NCBI RefSeq assembly: GCF_002099425.1 | Contig: NW_018344285.1 | Coordinates: forward strand, 558,001 to 622,000 | DNA: 64,000 nucleotides | Reading direction: 5' to 3' | From: Phascolarctos cinereus | Taxonomy: Eukaryota > Chordata > Mammalia > Diprotodontia > Phascolarctidae | Part shown: positions 54,216 to 64,000 of the stretch, piece by piece | How the letters are laid out: each line of letters opens with the position of its first letter | Numbering within the stretch: position 1 is the stretch's first letter | The notes under the pieces: model-generated | The model's input: the letters and a program-made list of their open reading frames with translations, nothing else | Told to the model about the DNA's origin: nothing | Databases searched by the model: none | Translations under genes and position numbers: made by a program

Positions 54216-55264
54216 GATTCCAATTAAGGTTAGACAGAATGCTATTAAATTGGATGAAAATTACCTTTGAGGATCTGCACTATCTTCTGGTTTTTATAAG
54301 TTCATGATTTATAATCAAATATTTTGATTCTAGGTACTCTGAATTTTTCTATTATATTACATTACTAGAATTCTAGATCTTTCTTTGATTTTCTCTGTGT
54401 TATTAGTTGGATTAAAAATATAAAACTAGTTGTAAAGAATCTCAACTATTAAACTATTTTCATTTGAAGTCTCTGAAGACTCATCCACCATAAGTAAAAG
54501 TTTAGAGTCATAGTTCACATTTACATTTTTAGAGAATAATTAAGTCCTGAGAAGTCGACCTGGAATCTATCTCTTGTCATTCATTGCCTCCTCTGAAGTT
54601 AAATGACACTGAATTGGGCAGAGGGAAAAAAAAAAAGAAAGTTGATGTTCTTCAGTATTTTGATTCTAAGTGAATCATAATGACCAAAGAAATGATTCAC
54701 AATGGATTTCTCCTGGTGTATATGTGTTTGAATTGCATATATTGGTGAATAATCATGACTTAAGGAAGACTAATCATGAAGCATGCTTTTGCCTCCTGTT
54801 CAGGAGGCGATGTATTAGAGATGCAGAATGTAACGTATATTTTGAGAAATAATCAGTGTTGGATTTGCTTGCTTCATCATACTTACTTGCTATTAGTAGG
54901 AGTGATCTGGAGAAGAAGTAGTGTTATAAATACAAAAAAGAGAAAGGAACAATATAGATAATCAATACAACATTAACAAAAACACGTAGACAAACTTGTA
55001 TCTTCTAAAGAAGTACAGAAAAGAATACATTCAGGCCAAATGCTTTATTACCTTATGAAATAGAATATATATTTTTTGAAAAATCAAATGGTATAAAACA
55101 AGCTCTTGCTTTCACATGGAATATGTTTCTGTTGTACTAAATACTGGAATGTTGGTATTTGTTAATAATTGTTAATTTTATTATATATAAATATGAAAAA
55201 TATGTGCACACACATGAATATATTTTAAATGTATGTTATGTTAAAAATTTATTGAGCAGATGCT
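54216..55264. other. No gene seen
   Basis: Unclassified AT-rich sequence. The two overlapping frames at 54,670-54,961 show no known motif. Confidence 0.5.
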
Positions 55265-55405
55265 CTGATGTAGGAAATAGAGAGATGTCCTTGGAATAAC
55301 AAAATCTGGGTTCGGTTTTACTCTGTGGCACATTTGTGTGACCCTGGGCAAATTAGTTAATGTCTCAGTATGCCAAGTAAACCTCTAAGAGTTTTAATTG
55401 AAGTT
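55265..55405 (+). repeat. CORE-SINE, sense, shortened
   Basis: 'gtccttggaataacaaaatc', 'ttgtgtgaccctgggcaaat' and 'tagttaatgtctcagtatgc' identify it. Confidence 0.7.
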
Positions 55406-55429
55406 AGCAATTTTTTTAAAACTTATTTT

Positions 55430-57463
55430 CTTCTTTTTAGGATTAATTTATTTTTAGTTTTCAACATTTATTTCCATAAGATTTTGTGTTTTAAATGTTC
55501 TCCCCCTCCCTAAGTTGGCATGCAATCTGACAGAGGCTCTGCTTATACATTCCGATTAAACAAATTTTCACATTAGTCATGATGCAAAGAAGAATTAGAA
55601 GTTATGGGAGGAACTGAAAAAGAAGAAACAAAATTAAAAAAACAAAAGGAAAGGAGAGCAAATAATATACTTCCATCTTCATTCAGACTTCTAAGTTCTT
55701 TCTTTGGATATGGATAGCATTTTTCATGATGAGTCTTTTGGAGTTGTCTTAGATCCTTGCATTGCTGAGAAGAGCTAGGTCTCTCAAAGTCAGCTGTCTC
55801 ATAATGTGGCTGTTACTGTGTATGCTGTTGTCCTGGTTCTGCTCATTTATCTCTGTATCAGTTCACACAAGTTTTCCAGGTTTTTCTGAAGTCTGTGTGC
55901 TCATCATTTCTCATAGGACATCAGTATTACATTACATTCATATACCACAATTTGTTCAGCCATTCCCCAACTGATGGGAATCCCCTCAATTTCTAATTGT
56001 TTTTGCTACCGCAAAAACAGTTACTATAAATATTTTCTACATGTGGGTCCTTTTCCCATTTGTATGATTTCTTTGGGATAGAGACCTAGGAGTGGTACAG
56101 CTGGGTCAAAGGGTATGCACAGTTTTATAGGCATTTGGGCATAGCTCCAGTTTTATACCATTTGGGAATAGTTCCAAAGTGCTTTCCAGAATGATTTCAT
56201 CAGTTTACAACTACAACAACAATGTTTTAATGTGCAATTTTCCTGCATCTTCTCCAACATTTATCATTTTCCTGTTTTGTCAGGTTAAACAATATGAGAG
56301 GTATAATATGGTAGCTCAGACTTGTTTTGATTTGTATGTCTCTAATCAGCAGGGATTTAGTGCATTTTTTCATATGACTATAGATAATTTTCATTTCTTC
56401 ATCTGAAAACTGCCTGTTCATATCCTTTGACCATTTATCAATTGGGGAATGACGTATATTCTTATAAATTTGACACAGTTCTCTATATATTTTAGAAATG
56501 AGGCCTTTATCAGAGACACTGGCTGTAAAAAATTGTTTCCCAGTTTTCAGCTTGCCTTCTAATTTTGGTTGAATTTGGCTTTGTTTGTGCAAAATCTTTT
56601 TCATTCAATCTAATCAAAATCATCCATTTTGCATTTCATAATGTTCTCTTTCTCTTGTTTGTTCATAAATTCTTCTCTTCTCTATAGATCTTACAGGTAA
56701 ACTATTCACTTTCCTAGTTTGCTTACAGAATTAGCCTTTATACCTAAATCATATACCCATTTTAACTTTATCTTGGTATACATTGTAAGATGTTGGTCTA
56801 TGCCTAGTTTTTGCCATGCTATTTTCCACTTTCCCCAGAAGTTTTTGTTTAATAGTAGGTTTTTATCCCAGAAGCAGGAGTCTTTGGATTTCTCAAATAG
56901 TAGATTGCTATAGTCTCTGACTGTTGGATCCTGCCTGCCTAATTTATTCCATTGATCCACCACTCTATTTCTTAGCCAGTATCAAGTAGTTTTGATGATT
57001 ATTACTTTATAATACAATTTAAGATCTAATATGGCTAGGCCTCCTTCCCTAGAATTTCTTTTCATTAGTTTCCCTGATATTCTGACACTTTTGTTGTTCC
57101 AGATGAATTTTGTTATTGTTTTTTCTAGCTCTACAAAATAATTTTTGGTAGTTTGATTTGTATGGCATTAAATACTTAAATTAATTTACTTAGAATTGTC
57201 ATTTTTTAACATTAGTTTGGTCTACCGATAAGCAACTAGTGTTTTTCCAATTATTTAGATCTGACTTTATTTGTGTGAAAAGTGTTCTGTATTTGTGTTC
57301 ATATGGTCCCTGGGTTAATTTTAGCAGGTAGATTTCCACATGTTTTATAATATGTACAGTAAGTTGAAATAGAATTTCTCTTTCTATCTCTTGCTGCTGG
57401 GCTTTGTTGGTAATAAATAGAAATGCTGATGTCTTATATGGGTTTATTTTATATCCTGCAGAT
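55430..57463 (-). mobile_element. L1 ORF2 second half and 3'UTR, antisense
   Basis: The left end is reversed 3'UTR ('ttatttttagttttcaacat', 'tgttctccccctccctaagt'). ORF2 reads on the minus strand: DKGLISKIYRELCQIYKN, WSKDMNRQFSDEEMK, MKKCTKSLLIRDIQIKTSLS (56,227-56,604) and the QWNKLGRQD region (56,706-56,963), ending in the family SGYKIN region near 57,450. This is the RT-distal half of ORF2p, including the cysteine-rich C-terminus. Broken. At 57,454-57,463 it ends in 'tcctgcagat', repeated at 60,868-60,877. Confidence 0.9.
56227..56604 (-). pseudogene. L1 ORF2 C-terminal fragment (125 codons)
   Basis: This is the longest intact piece of L1 coding sequence in the window. GLISKIYRELCQIYKNIRHS, then WSKDMNRQFSDEE and MKKCTKSLLIRDIQIK, correspond to human ORF2p GLISRIYNELKQIYKK, WAKDMNRHFSKED and MKKCSSSLAIREMQIK. 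The frame closes near the CWRRC motif. It is a fragment, not an independent gene. Confidence 0.85.
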
Positions 57464-57700
57464 CAAAAAGAAAATATTGCAAGCAGCCAGAAAAAAAAAA
57501 TTAAATATCATGGAACCACAGTCAGGATTATATAGGACCTTGAAGCTTCTACATTAAAAGACACTAGGACATGGGATATGATATGCCAAAAGGCAAAGGA
57601 GCTTGGATTACAACCAAGGATCGACTACCCACTGAAAATGAACATGATCTTTCAGGGAAGGGGGTGGATATTCCACAAAATAAGGGACTTCCAAACCTTT
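57464..57700 (+). mobile_element. L1 ORF1 C-terminal segment, inverted relative to its neighbours
   Basis: 'aagaaaatattgcaagcagc', 'catggaaccacagtcaggat', 'gcttggattacaaccaagga' and 'aagggacttccaaacctttc' are sense ORF1 C-terminus and linker start, between two antisense L1 blocks. Its variants match the antisense ORF1 at 58,950-59,180, so it may come from the same element. Confidence 0.8.
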
Positions 57701-60700
57701 CTGATATATTTCTACCTTTCTGCATTTGATTGTGAGACTTTTATGTGCTAAAAGGGTGAATTTTTCTGTATGTGCTACATACTGCCGAGAAAAAAGGTAC
57801 ATTCCTTTCTATCACCATTCAATTTTCTCCGGAGATCAACTATATCTAACTCAAATTTTACTATTTTATCAACTTCTTTCTTGTTTATTTTGTGGCTAGT
57901 TTTGAGGCAGGGAGATTGGGGGCTCGCACTAGAATAATTTTGTTCTCTATTTCTTCCTGCAATTCCCTTAACTTCTCTCTTAAGACTTTAGATGCTATAC
58001 CACTTGGTGAATAGATATTTAGAAATGATATTACTTCATTGCCTAAGGTACCTTAACATAATAAAGTTTTCTTCCTTATCTCTTTTAATTAGACCTGTTT
58101 TTTATTAGATCTATTTATTATTGCTTTTGCTTTGTCTGAGATCAGGATTGCTGCTTCTGCCTTTTTTTTGTTTGTTTTTTTACTTCAGCTGAAACATAAT
58201 TTTTCTGCTCAAGCCTTTTACCTTTACTCTGTGTGTATTTCTCTGCTTCTAATGTATTTTTGAAAACAACATATTGTAGGATTATGCTTCTTAATCCACT
58301 CTGTAAAAGTTCATCCCATTTACACTCAAAGTTATGATTACTATATGTGCCTTACTTTACATGCTATTGCCCCACTCCTGTATTTAAGTTTTTCTCTCTC
58401 CTTTCTTTCTTTTCCTCCTCCCTGGAGTTTTGCTTTTGACCACTGCCTCCCTCACTCTGCTCTCCCTTCTATTCACCCCCTCACCTTTCTTACCCTTTCC
58501 CCTCCTACTCCCTTTAGATTAAGTTAGATTTCTATACCTCACTGATTATGTTATTCCCTCTTTGAGGCAAGTCTGAGGAGACTAAGGTATCCTCATCTCT
58601 CTCCCTTCTTTCCCTCTACTGTAATAGGTTTTTGTACATTTTCATGTGATGTAATTTACCCTTCTATGCCTCCTCCTTTCCTCTTCATCAAGAAGTATCC
58701 CTTTTCACCACTTAGAGTAGTACATATCAAAGTCAACTTATACCCATACCCTATGTCTATGTACACCCATCTTAAATGTTGTAATAATGATACAGTTCTC
58801 AAGAGTTACAAATATCATCTTCCCTTGTAGGCATGTAAACAATTTGCCCTTATCAATAACATGTTGTTATGATTTTTTTCCCTGTTGATCTGTTTATGCC
58901 TCTCTTGAGTCTTGTATTTGAAGATCAAATTTCTTGTTGAGCTCTGGTCTTTTCATCAGGAAGGTTTGGAAGTTTCCCATTTCATTGAATCTCCTCCCCT
59001 GAAAGATTATATTCAATTTTGATGAGTAATTGATCCTTGGTTGTAATCCAAGCTTCTTTTCCTTATGGAATAGCCTATTTCAAGCCCTCAGAACTTTTAT
59101 CGTACAAACTGCAAGGTCTTGTGTAATCTGACTGTGGTTCCATTATATTTAAATAGTTTCTTTCTGACTGCTTGCAGTATTTTCTCTTTGACCTGGTAAT
59201 TTTAGAAGTTGGCTACTATATCCCTTAGCATTTTCAATTTGGGATCTCTTTCAGGAGGTGATCTGTGGATTCTTTCTATGGCTATTTTACCCTCTGGCTG
59301 TAGGACATGAAAGCAGTTTTCCTTCATCATTTTCTAAAATATACTGTCCAGGCTCTTTTTTTCATTGTGATTTTCAGGTAGACTAATAATTTTTAAATTG
59401 TCTCTTTTGGATCTATTTTCTAGGTCACTTCTTTTACCAATGAAGTATTTTAAATTTTCTTCTATTTTTTTCCATTCTTTGCTTTCTGTTTGAATGATTC
59501 TTAGTATCTCATTGAGTCCTAAGCTTCTGTTTGCCCAATTCAAATTTTTTTTTTTATAAATTCTTTTCTTCTACTAGATTTTGTACCTCCTTTTCCATTT
59601 GGCCCATTTTACTTTTTAAGGACTTTTTTCTCTTCAGGAAGTTTTTGTGCCACCTTCTCCATTTGGGCAATTCTACTTTTTAAGGAGTTGTTTTCTTCAG
59701 TGTACTTTTTTTGTCTATTTGGTCAATTATATTTTTAAGTATTAGTTATTTTTTCAGTGTGCTTTTTTTTCCCATTTGGCCAGTTAGATTTTTTAATTAC
59801 TTGTTTTCTAAAGTCAATTTTTGTCCTTGCTTTTCCAAGCTATTGACTCTCTCTTGCATACCTCTCATTTATTTTCCCATTTTCCTCCTACCTTGCTTAT
59901 TTGACTTTTAAAGTTCTTGAGCTCTTTCAAGAAAACTACTTGAGCTTCAGACCAGTTTATATTCTCCTTTGAGGTTTCAGATGTGAGTATATTGAAAATG
60001 TCTTCTTCTGAATTTGTGTCTTGATCTTCCCTGTCCCCATAAAAGAATCTACTGTCATTGTCCATGTCAGCTTTTTGAACATGATGTTAGCCTACTTGCT
60101 GGCTTTTAAAATTGAGCTCTCCTGCTGGAGTGCAGAAAACACTAGCCGAAGCTTCTTGTGCCAGGAACCCAGGACCAGGTCACTGGCTTTGTATGCTGGG
60201 GATTCAGGTTTTGACAGTGTTATTGATTGATTGATTGATTATTGATTGAGTTTCCTCATCAATAATACACTGGTGGCTGTAGAAATCTGGCAACTTACCT
60301 GGTACTGAGTTGGGGTCAGCAACACTAAAGCTCTTGGAGTAGGGGTGAGGAGTCTGGTCCCTTCAGGACATCTGCTCCCCTGGGCTTCTTTTAAGCCTTA
60401 AATGTTTAACTGCTGAAGGATGGAAGCTGTGGAAGCTTGGAGCTGTGACCCTTGGAGTTGTGTTTTCTGGAGTTGTGCTGAAGTACCGGGTGATTCACCT
60501 GTTGGATGACATTGGTGCACATGGTAGTTTTTTGAGCTGGTGTCTACCAGTTCTCCTGCCCTTTCTGAGGCACTGGGGGGGATTCTTGTGTTGGCACTTG
60601 CCTGCTCCTCCACCCTGGGACTCAGGGTCTCCCTCTGGCTTGCTAGGAAGCCTCCTATCCTGTACTGCTCTCCCTCCTCCAGAGTAACAGGGACCTTTTC

Positions 60701-60867
60701 CATTAATCCTTCAAGCTTCCTAGGCTAGAAGACTGCTGCATCCCATCTTTCTGCTGGATCATCTATTCTAGAGTTTTTCCTGGGAGCTATGTTCTTGGTT
60801 TTCAAAATTCAATAAGGGAGGGTAAGAGAGATTTACCTCTTACTCTGCCATTTTGGCTCCTGGAAGT
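57701..60867 (-). mobile_element. L1 5'UTR, ORF1, linker and endonuclease, antisense
   Basis: Minus strand: 5' end at 'agccaaaatggcagagtaag' (near 60,860), 5'UTR to about 60,080, ORF1 (MDNDSRFFYGDREDQDTNSE at 60,065 as N-terminus; IEENLKYFIGKRSDLENRSK at 59,334-59,543) to about 58,940, linker to about 58,330, endonuclease to 57,701. Many breaks. A 50-bp foreign insert lies in the 5'UTR at 60,222-60,270. With 55,430-57,463 it would be a near full-length L1 missing the endonuclease end and the RT core. Confidence 0.85.
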
Positions 60868-60877
60868 CCTGCAGATA

Positions 60878-61154
60878 GGTATTTATCAGAATCAATTGAT
60901 GGAGTTTCCTCATCAATAATACAAGTATTAGTTAAGCTGAATGTCTGTATCACCTTCCTCTCACCCACTGTCCTGGGTAGAACACTAGACAGAGATGGAG
61001 GAAAACAAAACAAAGCAACTAGATTTTGATCCTACCGCTGACATTGATAAAAAGAGAAAACAGAACATGACTCCAAAATCATCCTATTACATTTAAGCTG
61101 ATGTCAGCTATTTCAGATGTTTCCCTTTACAGGTTGTGTTCTACTGATTGCATC
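60878..61154. other. No gene seen
   Basis: Flank of the L1 5' end. It contains at 60,902-60,923 the sequence copied into the L1 5'UTR at 60,248-60,269. Confidence 0.5.
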
Positions 61155-61345
61155 AAGCTGATCATATCACAACACCAGAAGGGCAATGAGATTTTGGAGA
61201 TAGGGAAATGGAGTTCCAGAGAAGGGATGGAAATTCACTTGTTCAGGAGTACACAGGTAGTAAATGGCAGAGCCAAAAATTTGAATTTAGGTCCTCTGAC
61301 TCCAATTTGGGGAACAACCCATCTAAACAGTTCTACAAGGTAAGG
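61155..61345 (-). repeat. MIR/THER-type SINE, antisense
   Basis: 'tagggaaatggagttccaga', 'ttgttcaggagtacacaggt', 'agtaaatggcagagccaaaa' and 'ggtcctctgactccaatttg' form a reversed SINE. Confidence 0.75.
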
Positions 61346-61611
61346 AAAATGTAAGAATTTCAGCAATACTCTAAGAGTAAGAGTCTTTGAGGGTGCATTT
61401 TGATACTTCTCTCCTCACTCCCTTCCCATTAAAGGAGGGAGGGAGAAAGAAAAAGCTATATTCTTACATTTCTGTATATCATAAACATTTTACAGACTAT
61501 TGCTATAGGATACTCCCTAAATCTCTGGGATGGAGGAAATAATCAGATAATGAATTCATTATGTTGCAATAACAGAATCTAGATATGTTTTGAGGTAATC
61601 ATAATTCAATT
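61346..61611. other. No gene seen
   Basis: Unclassified. A short 'ggagggagggagaaagaaaa' purine run lies near 61,434. Confidence 0.45.
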
Positions 61612-61740
61612 CAGCAGTTCAATTCAGCAGATATTTAGTAAAAAGTTAATGTATGTGAGGCATTGTGTTAGACAATAGAGATACAGAGAAAACATAACCT
61701 CTGCCCTCAAGGAGCTTGTATACTACATGTAAGGAAAGAA
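61612..61740 (+). repeat. Ancient dispersed repeat
   Basis: 'gtgaggcattgtgttagaca' and 'ctctgccctcaaggagcttg' place it in the unnamed old family. 'aattcagca' is locally duplicated at its left end. Confidence 0.6.
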
Positions 61741-62006
61741 GTCTGTGTCATGTTGCTCTGGAATTAGGATTCTGGTTATATTTTCTTTTATTCTACTGTG
61801 TTTTAGTGACCTTGATGTTATTTCAAAGGAAAGTGGATTGAGTGCATATTATTGACTTGATGTAACTAAAAGGATCTTTGCTGGTTCTAGAGGAATCAAG
61901 ATAAGCTTGTTTTATTTGGTTATGTATTTTTTAAATTCATTTTTCCTTAGTGTCTTACCTTTTTAGGAACAATCTGGAGGAGCATGTTAGCGTCTAATCT
62001 TTATCT

Positions 62007-62282
62007 TTAAATATTTTCATTAATTTCATAAATAGTTTTTTGGATAATTCTCCTAAAATTTTCTGGTTCTCCTTGCCTCCCATTGTTTGTACAATTCAAT
62101 TCTGTCATTGTTTCCACAAGAACATTCATGTTTTCAGCTGATTGAGAGAGTCTTGCTAAAATCATATTTTGATTCTCAGATGTGTCCCTTCCATTTGACC
62201 ACATGTTAATCAGTAAAGGAGATATGCATTGACCATGCAATAACAGCCAACTGATGGTTATTTCTTTGACACTAATATTACA
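62007..62282 (-). other. Unrecognised open frame, possible coding relic
   Basis: The minus-strand frame stays open for about 91 codons from a stop near 62,283 to a TAA at 62,007. Its second half (NMILARLSQSAENMNVLVET, RRIIQKTIYEINENI) has a helix-like heptad pattern and no low complexity. There is no good ATG at the start; an internal Met lies near 62,205. 'aaaaaggtaaga' after the stop resembles a splice donor. I recognise no family. It may be chance in AT-rich DNA. Confidence 0.25.
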
Positions 62283-62403
62283 TTAAGCCAGTGATATCAG
62301 GAAATCTGTCTTTCTTAAGCAGCATTTCAGGAATATTTTTTTAAGATAAAATATCGGTCAATAGGGTACTCAGTACAGATCTCACCACCTTAATAAAATG
62401 CAA

Positions 62404-62563
62404 TATGTCTATGTATATGTGTAAGTATATGTATATATATGTGTGCATATACATATATATACATACATACATACATACATACATACATACAGATATATGT
62501 GTGTGTATGTATATACACACACACACACACATACACACACATATATATATATATATATATATT
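62404..62563. repeat. Compound TATG/CATA/CA/TA microsatellite
   Basis: TATG and TATA units at the left, (CATA)n near 62,460-62,490, (CA)n near 62,515-62,540 and (TA)n to 62,563, then T8. Partly self-complementary. It creates spurious Tyr/Ile/Cys-rich frames on both strands. Confidence 0.9.
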
Positions 62564-62565
62564 TT

Positions 62566-63124
62566 TTTTCCCCTTACATCTTCATTGTAGGGTCCTATAA
62601 TCACTGATTCAAGTTTCAAATATCTTGGTTCTACGGTGCACCCTTGAGTCACAAATAAAATTTTAAGTCATCTCTAATTCATGACAATACAGTACAGAAT
62701 AATATGCCCAGTAGGCACTCAATAAATATTAATTGACAACAACTATAATGATTATAATTCACTAGACATCTGGGTATTTTAAAAGAAAATTATATGGCCT
62801 GTGCATTATTACATTATGTGTTTGCAACTCTAGGGCATTCCAAATACAAGCAACCCCAGGGAAAAAGGCAGTTCCATAATATAATAAAATTGGAAGCCAA
62901 CTCAATTGAACTAACTGTTTTTTTCTCCTTTACTCTCCACCCCATACATTCCTTTGTAAGGAAACCAAAAAGCAGCACACAATAAGATAACATTGTTCTC
63001 AAAAATTCAGGAGAAAAATTAAAGAAATTCCAGCATATGCCTAGGACTTCAATATACATTTATCTCACTAGCTAATCTAACATTAAAAAAAATCTGTCAT
63101 ATTGCATAATGATTATTCCCATTC
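62566..63124. other. No gene seen; possible RTE trace and an L2 end
   Basis: At 62,597-62,630 one plus frame reads ITDSSFKYLGSTVHP, like the FKYLGS motif near the RT end of RTE/CR1 LINEs, but it is too short to claim. 'cagtaggcactcaataaata' at about 62,709 is an L2/MIR end. Confidence 0.4.
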
Positions 63125-63310
63125 AGAAGAATTAGGTTTGCATTCTGGATCCCCTAATTACAAACTTTATAAACTTGGATGAAATTTTCTCTTGGTCTTA
63201 GTTTCCTCTTCTGTATTTACAAAATAATTCCTTCATTCCCTAAAATCTGTTTTGAGTATCAAACGAGAAAATGCAAGGAGGTACTCAATAAAATATTCAT
63301 TTCTGTTCAT
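63125..63310 (+). repeat. MIR, sense, decayed
   Basis: 'tcttggtcttagtttcctct', 'tgagtatcaaacgagaaaat' and 'ggtactcaataaaatattca' follow the MIR core and 3' end. Confidence 0.6.
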
Positions 63311-64000
63311 TAAAGGACCTTTTTACTAAGATAAAAAAGAAGAATCAGTTCAAATTGATTTTCACTAATAATAGCTGAAATATTGTTTGTTTTGTTTTAT
63401 TTAATTCAGAGTTTCAATTAACATGAATACCTCATTCTTTAAATCTGCAACTTCAATCTTAGGATACATTAAGTTCCATAGTTAGCACATTTCAGTTGAT
63501 GTGCATTGTCATGAAGTTATGCATGGGAAGAAATAATCTTACTAAAAAATCAGTCAGACCTTAGACGCAGTTAGATTTTATCTCAATGCATCCAAGAAGA
63601 CAGACAATCAGTGCTACTACCTGCAAGAAAGGGTAATTGGCTGTTCTTCAACATCAAAATTTTTAAGTAGGTAATTTGTTGTATTCCTCGTGGGATGAGG
63701 ATTTCAAGTGGTCCTAACAGATTCCAAGTAGAACACACTGTAACAATTCCATCTGGAACCTTTCAGGAAGAGGTTAGGAAGACAACATATTTATAAGCAG
63801 AAGAGTTTTATGAGCTTTATTTTCAAAATACATGGAAAAGGAAACTATACCATTGGCGGATTTTCATGTGACCCCCAAATTTACTGAGATGAAACAAAAA
63901 TGCTTATTTAAAGCTATATTTGGAGACAGAAAACTAAAGCAAAGAAAAGCCTACTATTTAAAGAGTAAACACTCAATGAAGTTTCTCTTCTGTTTCCTAT
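63311..64000. other. No gene seen
   Basis: Unclassified sequence to the window end, without supported features. Confidence 0.45.

Noticed and set aside
60398-60703. Overlapping frames of 60-101 codons on both strands
   Set aside because: They fall within the L1 5'UTR, which is less AT-rich and so has fewer chance stops.
62597-62630. FKYLGS motif suggesting an RTE/CR1 reverse transcriptase end
   Set aside because: Only about a dozen residues before a stop, with no neighbouring LINE sequence that I can align.
1-64000. CRISPR arrays, operons, bacterial signals
   Set aside because: No spaced direct repeats or prokaryotic gene structure; all evidence is for vertebrate nuclear DNA.

Overview
The window looks like AT-rich, gene-poor marsupial (metatherian) chromosomal DNA. 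The clues are the interspersed repeats: marsupial-type CORE-SINEs (MAR1/THER/MIR-like), tRNA-like SINEs beginning 'gggcagctaggtg', a lineage of L1 whose 5' ends carry a 'gccaagatggcagagtaaa' block, an RTE/BovB-type LINE end, an old L3/CR1 LINE, L2 3' ends and two hAT-like MITEs. I cannot tell opossum from an Australian marsupial by eye. I see no intact host gene, no convincing coding exon, no RNA gene and no CRISPR. I recognise no retrovirus or LTR element. The one host-gene relic is a processed RPS20 pseudogene on the minus strand (49,863-50,382), flanked by a 17-bp target-site duplication.

Layout. 1-6.2 kb: unclassified DNA, a SINE, then a sense L1 ORF1 piece joined to a 3-kb antisense L1 (endonuclease, ORF1, 5'UTR), then an unexplained 1-kb block. 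6.2-14.3 kb: mostly unclassified sequence with sparse old SINE/L2 pieces, a short L1-derived insertion with a perfect 17-bp duplication at 12.0-12.3 kb, and two X-box-like palindromes. 14.3-25.8 kb: a dense L1 pile-up, including L1 units lacking most of ORF2 and a full-length 2.57-kb 'half-L1' (HAL1-type: 5'UTR, ORF1, tail, no ORF2) at 23,199-25,764 with its own 12-bp duplication. 25.8-34.5 kb: unclassified sequence with a SINE cluster, a 95-nt pure purine tract, and a SINE nested in an older repeat. 34.7-40.3 kb: a second L1 pile-up with two consecutive L1 5'UTRs, an ORF1 unit without ORF2, and a unit in which the ORF1-ORF2 linker is fused to the ORF2 C-terminus. 40.3-55.4 kb: antisense L1 3' end, L3/CR1 with a nested MITE, SINEs, a second MITE, RTE end, RPS20 pseudogene, old MIR/L2. 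55.4-60.9 kb: a near full-length antisense L1 whose RT region is replaced by an inverted ORF1 segment. 60.9-64 kb: mostly unclassified, with one unrecognised open frame on the minus strand.

Nothing here works as an operon or pathway. What stands out is structural: several L1-derived units in 64 kb lack the endonuclease/RT part of ORF2 while keeping the 5'UTR and ORF1, or the 3' end. At least one (23,199-25,764) was clearly inserted in that form, so it was mobilised by L1 proteins made elsewhere. Repeat family names are from memory of the families, not from a database search. Boundaries are by eye and may be off by tens of bases unless a target-site duplication fixes them.
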